Of a stretch of 64,000 nucleotides of DNA, positions 7,802 through 16,117 are shown in pieces. The translations under genes and the position numbers were made by a program. The stretch spans positions 1 through 64,000 of the forward strand of contig JBJXFQ010000098.1 in the NCBI GenBank assembly GCA_046155605.1, given 5' to 3'. The first letter of the stretch is position 1. Each line of letters begins with the position of its first letter. The stretch is from JAEUIZ01 sp046155605. Lineage in GTDB: Bacteria > Planctomycetota > Phycisphaerae > Phycisphaerales > UBA1924. The notes below the pieces were generated by a model. It did no database searches and was not told the origin of the DNA. It was given only the letters and a program-made list of their open reading frames with translations.

Positions 7802-8833
7802 ATGAAACGGGCATGGCTGTTGCACGATCGAGTTGGGCCGGACTCACCGCCGGATGATCTGGACGTCTTGGAACAGGTCGCGGCGGTGGAGTCGGCACTC
7901 GCGGCGCTGGGGTGGGGCGTTGAAGTTGTGCCATGCGACCTGAACCTCTCGCCGCTGGCGGAGAGGCTGCGAAGCGAGCGGCCGGAGTTGTGCTTCAACT
8001 TGGTGGAGTCGCTCGGCGGGCACGGACGGCTGGCGGCGGTGGTGCCGGGATTGCTCGAAGCGATGGGCGTGCGATTCACCGGCTCGGGCTCGGCGGCGCT
8101 CTTCACGGCGACTCACAAGACGCTCTGCAAGCGGCTGCTGCGAAGCGCCGGCGTGGCGACACCGGAGTGGTTCGAGGCGACCGACTTGGCGGCGAGGCGA
8201 GAGACCGGAGAAGTGCTTGGCACACGGGTGGAACATTCGGGCGACGATCGGCGAAGCGTCGCGGGCCGATGGATCGTCAAGTCGGTGTGGGAACACGCCT
8301 CGCGCGGACTGGATGAGGATTCGGTGATCGAGGTCGGCGGCGGGGCCATCGGCGCGCGCGCGCTGGGAGATGCGCTGGCATCGCGGCGCGAGTCGCTGGG
8401 CGGCGAAGGGTTTGTCGAGCGATACATCGAGGGCCGCGAGTTCAACATCGCCGTGCTGTCGGGGCGGGTGCTGCCACTGGCCGAAATGCTCTTTGAGGGC
8501 TATGCCGCCGACCGGCCGAGGGTGATGGGGTATCGGGCGAAATGGGACGAGTCAGCACCGGCCTATCGCGACACGGTTCGGCGGTTCATCGGCGCGGAGG
8601 AGCCAACGCTGGCCGGCGCGATCCGCGACGTGGTATCGAAGTGCTGGTCGGTGTTCGGCTTGCGTGGGTGGGCACGCGTCGATCTGCGAATCGACACGCA
8701 TGGCGTGCCGTGGGTCATCGATGTGAACGCGAATCCGTGTCTGTCTCTCGGGGCGGGGTTCGCGGTGGCGGCGTTGCAATCGGGATTGACGTTCGACGAT
8801 GCGATCGCGCGGATCGTGGAGGATGCGGGATGA
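7802..8833 (+). CDS. ATP-grasp ligase, D-Ala-D-Ala ligase-like (second of two)
   Basis: 343 residues. FNLVESLGGHGRLAAVVPG is the Ddl-like N-domain loop; GSGSAALFTATHKTLCKRLL, WIVKSVWEHASRGLD, FVERYIEGREFNIAVL and ARVDLRID...VIDVNANPCL are the ATP-grasp core, with the Asn/Asp metal site in DVNANP. It differs strongly from the upstream ligase, so this is not a recent duplication; the two may add different residues in sequence. Its stop codon overlaps the ATG of the acetyltransferase gene by four bases (ATGA), indicating translational coupling. Confidence 0.85.
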   Translation: MKRAWLLHDRVGPDSPPDDLDVLEQVAAVESALAALGWGVEVVPCDLNLSPLAERLRSERPELCFNLVESLGGHGRLAAVVPGLLEAMGVRFTGSGSAALFTATHKTLCKRLLRSAGVATPEWFEATDLAARRETGEVLGTRVEHSGDDRRSVAGRWIVKSVWEHASRGLDEDSVIEVGGGAIGARALGDALASRRESLGGEGFVERYIEGREFNIAVLSGRVLPLAEMLFEGYAADRPRVMGYRAKWDESAPAYRDTVRRFIGAEEPTLAGAIRDVVSKCWSVFGLRGWARVDLRIDTHGVPWVIDVNANPCLSLGAGFAVAALQSGLTFDDAIARIVEDAG

Positions 8834-9414
8834 GCGGCCCGTCATGGCTTCCATCCTCCTCTGGCTCGTCGGACTCGATCGCCGATGAGATCACGCTGCG
8901 CGACGAGCCGCGCGCCAGTGACGCCGTAGCGATCCGGCGGATCGTTGCCTCGACCGGGTTTTTCCACGATTTTGAGGTTGATGTAGCGGTGGAGTTGGTG
9001 GAGGAGCGGCTCGCGAAGGGCCTGGCCAGCGAGTATTACTTCCTGTTCGCGGATCGAGGCACGACCAAGCACGAAGCCGGCGAGTCGATCGGCTACGCGT
9101 GCTTCGGGCCGATCGCGTGTACGGTCGGGAGTTTCGACCTCTACTGGGTCGCGGTGCGGGCGGATCGGCAGGGGCACGGCCTCGGCGCGCGATTGATGCA
9201 AGAGGCCGAGCGGCGCATGGCGGCGGGGTTGATCGGACCCGGTGGCACGCCACTGGCACCGGGCCGGCGGGTGTATGTCGAGACCTCATCGCGCGACCTG
9301 TATGCGCCGACTCGGGCGTTCTACGCGCGCTGCGGCTATGCGGAAGAGGCGCGATTGCGCGATTTCTACGCCGTCGGCGACGACAAGGTCGTGTACGTCA
9401 AAGCCATCGGCTGA
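8830..9414 (+). CDS. GNAT family N-acetyltransferase
   Basis: 194 residues from the ATG that overlaps the previous stop; the frame is open upstream, but inside the ligase gene. The acetyl-CoA binding motif is seen in LYWVAVRADRQGHGLGARLM and the C-terminal part has ARCGYAEEARLRDFYAVGDDKVVY, a typical GNAT end. It likely acetylates the amine of the product made by the two ATP-grasp ligases, or of a precursor; this is inferred from context only. It converges on the propeller lipoprotein gene with a gap of six bases. Confidence 0.85.
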   Translation: MSGPSWLPSSSGSSDSIADEITLRDEPRASDAVAIRRIVASTGFFHDFEVDVAVELVEERLAKGLASEYYFLFADRGTTKHEAGESIGYACFGPIACTVGSFDLYWVAVRADRQGHGLGARLMQEAERRMAAGLIGPGGTPLAPGRRVYVETSSRDLYAPTRAFYARCGYAEEARLRDFYAVGDDKVVYVKAIG

Positions 9415-9420
9415 TGGCGG

Positions 9421-10899
9421 TCAGTTGCTCGCTGGCCTGATCTCGGCGGGGGCCTCGATCCGCCAGATGCCCCATTGCTTCCCGCGGTTCGAGACGAAGT
9501 AGATGCTCTTGCCGTCGCGGGGGATCATGGGAAGGCGATCGGCGGAAGGGTTGGTGGTCAACGCAATGATCGTTCCGCTGCCATCAACCGGGATGGCGAA
9601 AATATCCTCGTTGGGCCGGCCTTCGGGATCGGCACCTCGCATCGATGCGAACACCACGAAGCGACCATCGGGCGTCCAGGTCGGGTTCGCGTAGGGTGTG
9701 TAGAGGTGGTCTCGCTCGTACTGGTCGAACCGTTGCTGGTCGAGCGGGTTGCTCAGCCTTTCGCGGTAGCGACGTGCGATGTCCTCGGCGTCGGTGGTGA
9801 GGCGGAGGATATTGCTGCCCTCGATATCACGGACGTAGAGGTCGCCCTTGATGATGCAGGCGAAACGCTTGCCATCCGGGGAGATGGCGGGCTGCACACC
9901 CTGGCCCAGATTCGTGTCGTAACCCGCGAGGCCCTTGCGGGCGATGATGCTCGAATCATCGAGGATCGATGCGTCCTCGAGCATCAGATTGAAGATCAGC
10001 GCATCGCCCGCTGCCTCGGTGGGACGCATCGTGGCCTCGGAGCGCGAATAGGTGGTGATGGTGCTACGACCGCCCTGGCGCGTGGCGAACTGGCGGAAGA
10101 TATCGGTGAAGCCCGGACGCGAATAAGTAGCGACGTAGACAACGTTCTCGCCGTCGGGCGAAAAACTCGGGTCAAAGGTCAGCCGCTTGGGATCGCTGAT
10201 CGGCTGCTCGGCACCGGAACGCAGCACGACGGCCCGAACCTCACTGGTCGCGACGGGCGTCACCGCGGCCTCGAGCGGATCCGGCGGCGGCTCGTCCTTC
10301 TTGCGCGTCTTGACGGCCTTGGGATCAGGAATCGATGCGGGCTTGGCCTTGAATCCGGCAAACACGATGCGATCCCCACCGGGCGAGATTCCCGCCCCGC
10401 GGATGCCGTCGAACCCCTTGAACGTGTAGACACGATCGGGAAGGAGCGAGTTGTCCTCTGTCTCGATGGTGTAGGCACGCTTGCGGCTCTTGACGGCGAC
10501 CCATCCGCCACGCTTGGGGTCGTAGGTCGCCTGGAAATCGCTCATCTCCACATAGGGCTTCTCCTCCAATTTGATGAGCAGGTCTTTGGTCGAGCCTGAG
10601 CCGGGCAACTTCTCAACGTCCGCTCGAGTCAGCGTCACCAGCGTGGCCTTGTGGTTCTCGGTGGCGTCGCCCGTCGGGCTTGCCTTGATCTGGTACTTCG
10701 CCAGCGAGTCAGCGAACGACAGCGTGGCTTCGGTGGGCGCGGGGCGCTCTTTCGAGAGCGCATTACCGTCCGATTTCTCCACTGAAACCAGCGATGAAGC
10801 CGGCTCTGTGGAAATACGAACACGAAAAGCACTCGACGGCGTGCAACCGGCGAGCAGGAATGCACCAGCAACAACAGCCACCAAACGCCATCCGATCAT
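9421..10899 (-). CDS. TolB-like beta-propeller lipoprotein
   Basis: 492 residues from ATG 10899, which has a strong ribosome site (GGAGGAACTGACC). The first residues form a signal peptide with lipobox LLAGC, so it is a lipoprotein. A PEGA-like segment (ISTEPASSLVSVEKSDG) follows, then repeated PD40 motifs such as DPSFSPDGENVVYVA, AISPDGKRFACII, TWTPDGRFVVFAS and PRDGKSIYFVSNRG. These are TolB-type propeller blades. It is probably an envelope protein; partners are unknown because no tol/pal genes are nearby. Confidence 0.8.
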   Translation of the reverse strand: MIGWRLVAVVAGAFLLAGCTPSSAFRVRISTEPASSLVSVEKSDGNALSKERPAPTEATLSFADSLAKYQIKASPTGDATENHKATLVTLTRADVEKLPGSGSTKDLLIKLEEKPYVEMSDFQATYDPKRGGWVAVKSRKRAYTIETEDNSLLPDRVYTFKGFDGIRGAGISPGGDRIVFAGFKAKPASIPDPKAVKTRKKDEPPPDPLEAAVTPVATSEVRAVVLRSGAEQPISDPKRLTFDPSFSPDGENVVYVATYSRPGFTDIFRQFATRQGGRSTITTYSRSEATMRPTEAAGDALIFNLMLEDASILDDSSIIARKGLAGYDTNLGQGVQPAISPDGKRFACIIKGDLYVRDIEGSNILRLTTDAEDIARRYRERLSNPLDQQRFDQYERDHLYTPYANPTWTPDGRFVVFASMRGADPEGRPNEDIFAIPVDGSGTIIALTTNPSADRLPMIPRDGKSIYFVSNRGKQWGIWRIEAPAEIRPASN

Positions 10900-11060
10900 G
10901 GTCAGTTCCTCCGTCGTTTCACCGAACCCGTGAGAGAGCAGTGTATCAGGCGTTGGCCATCGCTGCAGGCGAGTCGGCGGGTGTTGCAGGAAGCGCAAAG
11001 TCTTGTGGCCAATGAGAGAGGGCTCATCGCTTCCTTGTCTGTGGATAACGAGATTGGGCT

Positions 11061-11912
11061 ATGATCTGGACGTCTGCATCTGTTATGGCGGGCGGTGGGA
11101 CGCTCGTGGAAGGGTTTGATGTGCTTGGTCAACTGCGAGCAGGTGTAGCCGTGATCGTCGCGGCGGTTCCGACCGCTTCGGCGTCGGTGTACACCTGGAA
11201 CTTCAACGCCGGGCAATCCGGCGGCAACTACGCCATCAGCAATGCCGGCGGTGCCTACTCCAAAGTTCGGTCGACCTACGACACTGTCACGCAGCGGCTG
11301 ACGTTCTCCGTCACTTTCGGCGACCGCGTCACCAAGGGGTTCGCGTTGGCTTTGCGGGGCGGCTCGAGCATCAACGGCACCGCCAGCGAAGTGGCGATGC
11401 TCTATTTCGACGCGTGCTCGATGGCTTCTCCCAAGATCTCGGTGTATGCCTACAACGGCGCCAACTCGATATCGAGTTGGAAGGACGGCGATGGAAACAC
11501 CCCCGGAAACCAAACGCCCGATCGAATCGTCTCCAGCGGCACCTCGGGATTCGTGAACTCCGCGACAGCACGAGATATCGACGGCGGACGAGAGATGACG
11601 TTTGACATCAACGTGGCGACGATCAACTCGCATGTGCCGATGTACGGCTCCGCGCGACCCTGGCGCGGGCTTCGGTTCGGGCAGAATGCGAGCATCTGGA
11701 TGCACCAACTGGGGGCGCTGACCACCACCTACGGATCGGCGGGGCCGGTGAACGGGTACTTGACCGACTGGACAATGGGCGGGGCCGGGTACTTTGTCGG
11801 CAATAACTTCTACGCGAGCGCGTCTGGTGTTGTCCCCTTGCCGAGAGCGGCATGGGTCGGCCTCGCCGGGCTTGCCGGCGCGTATGTGATCGGCCGCCGT
11901 AGAAAGATGTAA
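11061..11912 (+). CDS. Secreted protein with PEP-CTERM-like sorting tail (copy 1)
   Basis: 283 residues with the first ATG; later starts (for example ATG 11085) are possible because the N-terminus before LRAGVAVIVAAVPTASAS is not signal-like. The mature region begins YTWNFNAGQSGGNYAISN and is highly similar to the next gene. The tail has VPLPRAAWVGLAGLAG, a hydrophobic stretch and RRRKM, the layout of PEP-CTERM/VPLPxAAW exosortase-type tails. It is likely exported and then processed. A GC hairpin (11914-11928) follows but lacks a T-run. Confidence 0.75.
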   Translation: MIWTSASVMAGGGTLVEGFDVLGQLRAGVAVIVAAVPTASASVYTWNFNAGQSGGNYAISNAGGAYSKVRSTYDTVTQRLTFSVTFGDRVTKGFALALRGGSSINGTASEVAMLYFDACSMASPKISVYAYNGANSISSWKDGDGNTPGNQTPDRIVSSGTSGFVNSATARDIDGGREMTFDINVATINSHVPMYGSARPWRGLRFGQNASIWMHQLGALTTTYGSAGPVNGYLTDWTMGGAGYFVGNNFYASASGVVPLPRAAWVGLAGLAGAYVIGRRRKM

Positions 11913-12029
11913 AGCCCGGGAACCGGGCGCTTCGGCAGAATAACGCGCCGATGCGTTAATCTGGGCAGTATTAGCACCGCTCTTGCGCTGATTCTTGTTA
12001 GGATTTCGCGCTGCGAGTGTAGTGCTCCC

Positions 12030-12057
12030 TTGCATTTCCTGCGAACAGCCCTAGACT
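12030..12057 (+). promoter_or_regulatory. Candidate sigma-70-type promoter
   Basis: TTGCAT (12030-12035) and TAGACT (12052-12057) are separated by 16 bases and lie about 70 bases before the next gene. Match to consensus is moderate and the planctomycete promoter consensus is poorly known, so this is tentative. Confidence 0.3.
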
Positions 12058-12123
12058 ATGCATGAGCGGCTGGCCGACGCAGTTGCCATCCGCGCGCACG
12101 CAGGAAAGAAAGAGGAGTAATTC

Positions 12124-12915
12124 ATGCATTTTCGTACACTGGCGGTGGTTGCGTTGTCGACATTGGCCGGCTCGGTAGCCTCGGCCACGACCTATTCGTG
12201 GAACTTCACGGCGGGTCAGCCCGGTGGCAACTATGCCATCAACAACACCGGCGGCACGTTCCAGACCGTGCAGTCCACATACAACAACGCGACGCAGCGA
12301 CTGACGTTCTCCGTCACCTTCACCAACCAGATCACCAAGGGCTTCACGCTCGCCCTGAACAACGGCCCGAACCCCAACGGGCTCGCCGGCGAACTCGCCC
12401 TGCTCTACTTCGATGCGACCAACGTCGCGTCGCCCAAGATCACCGCCTATGGCTACAACGGTGCCAACCTCCAGACCAGTTGGACCGATGGCAACGGCGG
12501 CGTCGCGGGCAACCAGACCCCCGATCGCATCATCTCGACCGGCGCGGCGGGCTTCACCAACTCCGCCTCCGTCGTTGACGCCAGCGGCAAACGCACCATG
12601 ACCTTTGACATCAACGTTGCCGCTATCAACGCCTTCAGCCCCACATACACCGCCGGCAACCCCTGGAAGGGCATCAAGTTCGACAACAAGGTCGGCATCT
12701 GGATGCACCCCGTCAAGTCGCTCGCCAGCGCCTATGGCTCGTCCGGCGCGACCAACGGGTTCCTCACCAACTGGAACATCGGTTCCGGCAACGAGGGCTT
12801 CTTCGACGGCACGAACTTCGACACCACCTCGAGCATCCCGCTTCCCCCGGCGGCGTGGGCCGGCCTCATCGGCCTGGCTGGCGCGTTCGTCGTCGCCCGT
12901 CGTCGCAAGGCCTAA
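12124..12915 (+). CDS. Secreted protein with PEP-CTERM-like sorting tail (copy 2)
   Basis: 263 residues from ATG 12124 with a good ribosome site (AAAGAGGAG). Signal peptide MHFRTLAVVALSTLAGSVASA is followed by YSWNFTAGQPGGNYAINN, closely matching copy 1. The tail IPLPPAAWAGLIGLAG...RRRKA is a sorting signal: motif, hydrophobic helix, then Arg cluster. The body has no recognised catalytic motif. Its beta-rich, Asn/Thr/Gly-rich composition suggests a surface or matrix protein. It ends with a clear terminator. The pair is a tandem duplication. Confidence 0.85.
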   Translation: MHFRTLAVVALSTLAGSVASATTYSWNFTAGQPGGNYAINNTGGTFQTVQSTYNNATQRLTFSVTFTNQITKGFTLALNNGPNPNGLAGELALLYFDATNVASPKITAYGYNGANLQTSWTDGNGGVAGNQTPDRIISTGAAGFTNSASVVDASGKRTMTFDINVAAINAFSPTYTAGNPWKGIKFDNKVGIWMHPVKSLASAYGSSGATNGFLTNWNIGSGNEGFFDGTNFDTTSSIPLPPAAWAGLIGLAGAFVVARRRKA

Positions 12916-12949
12916 TCACCTCGCTTTCGGACAACTCGTCATTCAACGC

Positions 12950-12980
12950 AGCCCCGGTCTCTTGGCCGGGGCTTTTATTT
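12950..12980 (+). terminator. Rho-independent terminator
   Basis: An 8-bp stem AGCCCCGG (12950-12957) with CCGGGGCT (12966-12973) closes an 8-base loop and is followed by TTTATTT. It ends the PEP-CTERM-like gene pair and separates it from the converging sirtuin gene. Confidence 0.85.
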
Positions 12981-13000
12981 CGGCAGCGGCAGTGACTGGA

Positions 13001-13801
13001 CTACCGCCACGCGAGATTCACAAGCCGCGGCAGCACCTCGCCGCACTGCCCGCGGAGCGACCAATCGACGGCACCACTGGCCGGCGTCTCATCGAGGTTG
13101 ATCTCGACGGTCGCAGCCCCCGCTCGTGCGGCGACATGCACCAGGCTCGCCGCGGGCTGCACCACCGCGCTCGTCCCGACGCTCAGAAAGACATCGGCCG
13201 ATTCACACGCCCGCAGCGCCGCCGCGATCGTTTGCTCAGGGAGCATCTCGCCAAACCACACGACGTCGGGCCGCAACAGCGCCCCGTCGCAGCACGGTGC
13301 GGGTGACGGAAAGTGCGGCATGGGCTCGCGCTCCGGCGTGAGTCGGCGGGCGCACGCCGTGCAGCGCCACTCCAGAATCGTGCCGTGGAGTTCGACGACG
13401 CCCATGCTCCCGGCCTTCTGGTGCAGGCGATCGACGTTCTGCGTGATGAGTGTGAGCGTGCCGCCGCGCTCGCCGAGCCGCCGCTGCATGTCCGCCAATG
13501 CGAGGTGCCCGGCGTTCGGCTCGGCCGCCAGGCACCCCAATCGCCTCCAGTCGTACCAGCGCGAAACCATCGCGGGGTCGGCGGCAAAGGCCTCGGGCGT
13601 CGCAAGCCGCATCGGATCAAACTCGGCCCAGAGCGCTCGCATGTCGGCGGGAAGGTCCGAAGCCGTCGCGCCGCGGAACGTACGCAAGCCGGACTCCGCA
13701 GAGATTCCCGCGCCCGTCAGCGCGACCACGGCGTCCGCCGCGAAGAGCAACCGCGCCACGCGGGCCATCGAGTCTGCCATTGAACCTGTGAAATCGGTCA
13801 T
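13001..13801 (-). CDS. cobB: Sir2-family NAD-dependent deacylase (SIRT5-like class III)
   Basis: 266 residues from ATG 13801, with GGAAGGA upstream. NAD-binding motifs VALTGAGISAESGLRTFRG and TQNVDRLH are present, and the catalytic His is in VVELHGT. Zinc-site cysteines are CTAC and a CC pair. WYDWRR supplies the Y-x-x-R motif that in SIRT5/CobB enzymes recognises succinyl- or malonyl-lysine, so desuccinylase activity is likely alongside deacetylase. It is the last gene of the long minus-strand series. Confidence 0.9.
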   Translation of the reverse strand: MTDFTGSMADSMARVARLLFAADAVVALTGAGISAESGLRTFRGATASDLPADMRALWAEFDPMRLATPEAFAADPAMVSRWYDWRRLGCLAAEPNAGHLALADMQRRLGERGGTLTLITQNVDRLHQKAGSMGVVELHGTILEWRCTACARRLTPEREPMPHFPSPAPCCDGALLRPDVVWFGEMLPEQTIAAALRACESADVFLSVGTSAVVQPAASLVHVAARAGAATVEINLDETPASGAVDWSLRGQCGEVLPRLVNLAWR

Positions 13802-13871
13802 GGCTAGTCCTTCCGTTCACACTACTGGTGGCCGCGGTGCCCGACGAAACACACCACGGCGCAACGCTCGC

Positions 13872-14810
13872 TCAACGGGGCTTCTGGAGACGTGCGATCT
13901 CGACCTCGGCCGCGATGAAGCCAAAGGCCACCCAGTTTGGCCCGCGGAGCACGCCGCGCCACATCTGCTCGGCCTGCTTGCGGTCACCGCGGAGCCACCA
14001 GTACATGCCGAGCCCATAGCCGATTGTGGCGTCCGCGATCTCGCCCTCGTCGCGTGCCGCTGCCACTTCTTCGGGCGTGATCTCGCCCTTGAAAAGCAAC
14101 AACAATCGGTGGTACGCGCTGTTCTCCATGATCTCCATCGTCGGTGTGATCGCGGCGAGCAGCGCGGCCGCCTCGGCATCGTGCCCCAACCGACGATTCG
14201 TCAGATACAGCCAGTACGTCGTCGCCACCAGCATGTCGTCGTTCACCCGCGCGTACGGCAGGCCTTCCAGGTACGCGTTGTGCGCCACGGCGAACCGCCG
14301 GCTCAGGTAGTGAGCGAGGCCCAGGTGGTAATAGATGTTGGATTGCGTCGTGCTTCGAGGCCTGTTCGCTGGATTCGGCGCGCCGTCGGGCTCGATCTCG
14401 TCTGGCGCTCCGCGAGCGAGATCGGCGGCGCGAGCGAGATCGTCCGTCGCGCGATCGAACTCGCGCAGCGTGATCCAGCGGTGGCCGCGATGGCGGAGCA
14501 GACGATAACTCGCTGGATGATCGACGAGCGCCAGCGAATAGGCGTCGATCGCCTCGCGATACCGGCCCAGATACGCAAGCCGACGACCACGCCAGATCGC
14601 GGCATCTTCGTCGCGCGGGGCCGCGGCGAGCGCTGCTTCGGCGCGGGCTAGGTCGGCCTCAAGCGACTGCCGTCGACCCGTCGGAGGCTGAGGCGCGTCG
14701 AGCCGCCGATTCAGCAGCGACCACCCCTGGAAGCGGCTCCGCGTCGCGCACGCGGGGAGGAGGCATAGCACCACGCCTACCAGGACGACGGCAGCAACAA
14801 GTCGATTCAT
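13872..14810 (-). CDS. TPR-repeat lipoprotein
   Basis: 312 residues. The signal peptide MNRLVAAVVLVGVVLCLLPAC has a LPAC lipobox. The rest is helical with TPR-like units, for example AAPRDEDAAIWRGRRLAYLG, YREAIDAYSLALVDHPAS and YHLGLAHYLSRRFAVAHNA. It is probably an envelope scaffold or interaction protein. It follows the 424-residue secreted protein by 32 bases and precedes the sirtuin by 70; no functional link is evident. Confidence 0.75.
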   Translation of the reverse strand: MNRLVAAVVLVGVVLCLLPACATRSRFQGWSLLNRRLDAPQPPTGRRQSLEADLARAEAALAAAPRDEDAAIWRGRRLAYLGRYREAIDAYSLALVDHPASYRLLRHRGHRWITLREFDRATDDLARAADLARGAPDEIEPDGAPNPANRPRSTTQSNIYYHLGLAHYLSRRFAVAHNAYLEGLPYARVNDDMLVATTYWLYLTNRRLGHDAEAAALLAAITPTMEIMENSAYHRLLLLFKGEITPEEVAAARDEGEIADATIGYGLGMYWWLRGDRKQAEQMWRGVLRGPNWVAFGFIAAEVEIARLQKPR

Positions 14811-14842
14811 GCCGGCAGTCTACTTCGTGAGAGCGGCGAGCA

Positions 14843-16117
14843 TCAAGGCGCGAGCAGCGGAGCCAACTCGCGCGCGATCTCGACTCCTTTGTCGGAGCGT
14901 GCGTCGAGCGTGACGATGCCGCGCAGACGGCGATCCGGCCCCACGACGATGATAATCGCGGCCGCGTCAGCGGAGAAGCGCTCGATGGAGTTGGCGGCGG
15001 ACGGTGCCCACATGAGCGCGTCGGCACCACTCTGCGCCGGGCCGGAAGTAGCACGGTCGCGAGTGATCGTGCCCAAGCCGCGTGCGGCCTCGTCGATTCG
15101 CTCCGGACGATACTCGCCGAGTTCGATGATCGAGGCTGCGACGGACTCAAAGTCGCGTGGGGCCGTAGACGGCTCGCCCCCGGGAACGGGCTGTCCGAGT
15201 TTCATCGCACGCAACACCGCCAGGCCCGTGCGCGCGTCGCGGGTGATCTCGGCGGCTCGCTCCGGAGTACTCGGGCTGCGGAAGAGCAAGATGGCGAGCG
15301 GCGTCGTCGAGTCGAGAGGCATCGCCGCGTTGAGTGACCATGGAGTCATGTCATCGCGGGTGAGCGTCAGATCGGGCATCGGCTGGCCAGGCGCGATGCG
15401 CTTGGGTGGGCGAGATGCGATCAGTTCCGCGAGCGTGGCGACGGGCTGGCGATCGCCCCGTTTGATCTCCCACGTTGCGGGGTCGCCGGCGTCGATGGCG
15501 CGGACAACAAGTTCGATGGTGACCGGATCGTCGCCACCCCTGAGCACTGCGGCGAAGGTGCGCAGCCGCGCCGAGACGAGATCCGCGGTGAGCGTCACCG
15601 GGCCGTGCGGCGTGCTCCCCACGAGCGACATGAGCGGCGGACGCTCGGACTCATCGGCGGAGGCGGAAGTCCACGACACCGGGCCGATGAATGGCAGCGG
15701 ACTGCTCGCGGCATCGGCGAGTGCGAGTTGGGGCACGAACACCGGCGGCACCGCGCGGGCGATGGTCGCAAGCGTGATGGGGCCATCGAACGTGGCTTCG
15801 AGAATCTGGTCCGTGTTGGTGGAATAGGTTGCGGCGATGCGACCGCCGCCGAGCCAGAGGCGGAGCGAGCCGAGTTCGAACAGCGCCTGCGACGGCGAAC
15901 TGGAATCGCTCGCGTCGAACTTGAGTCGCACGATGTAGGCCTCGGTTCGTTCAAGCCGTGCAGGTCCATTGAGCGTGACCGTGACCTCGTCCGCTACGAC
16001 GGCGCGATACGCGTCGCGGATGTCATCAAAGGCGACGGCAACTGGAACATCGACCGGCGGCTCGGGCCGAGCGACGATGGCCACGAGCGAAGTGAGCACG
16101 ATCCCGAGCACGGTCAT
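14843..16117 (-). CDS. Secreted protein: LolA/DUF2092-like N-half with thioredoxin-like C-half
   Basis: 424 residues, starting in an ATGA overlap with folK. A short hydrophobic N-terminus suggests export. Residues about 25-260 alternate as a LolA-like beta-sheet domain (VTVTLNGPARLERTEAYIVR, LWLGGGRIAATYSTN). From about residue 275, PGQPMPDLTLTRDDMTPWSL begins a peroxiredoxin/thioredoxin-like domain, but the region that should carry a CxxC reads ILLFRSPSTPERA and has no Cys, so it appears redox-inactive. Function unknown. The domain assignment is by pattern only. Confidence 0.55.
   Translation of the reverse strand: MTVLGIVLTSLVAIVARPEPPVDVPVAVAFDDIRDAYRAVVADEVTVTLNGPARLERTEAYIVRLKFDASDSSSPSQALFELGSLRLWLGGGRIAATYSTNTDQILEATFDGPITLATIARAVPPVFVPQLALADAASSPLPFIGPVSWTSASADESERPPLMSLVGSTPHGPVTLTADLVSARLRTFAAVLRGGDDPVTIELVVRAIDAGDPATWEIKRGDRQPVATLAELIASRPPKRIAPGQPMPDLTLTRDDMTPWSLNAAMPLDSTTPLAILLFRSPSTPERAAEITRDARTGLAVLRAMKLGQPVPGGEPSTAPRDFESVAASIIELGEYRPERIDEAARGLGTITRDRATSGPAQSGADALMWAPSAANSIERFSADAAAIIIVVGPDRRLRGIVTLDARSDKGVEIARELAPLLAP

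Noticed and set aside
11040..11048. Perfect DnaA box (TGTGGATAA, reverse of TTATCCACA)
   Set aside because: A single 9-mer is expected by chance about once in two such windows, and no cluster, AT-rich unwinding element or dnaA/dnaN genes are close.
11914..11928. Hairpin GCCCGG...CCGGGC after the first PEP-CTERM-like gene
   Set aside because: Six base pairs without a T-run; not enough for a terminator call.
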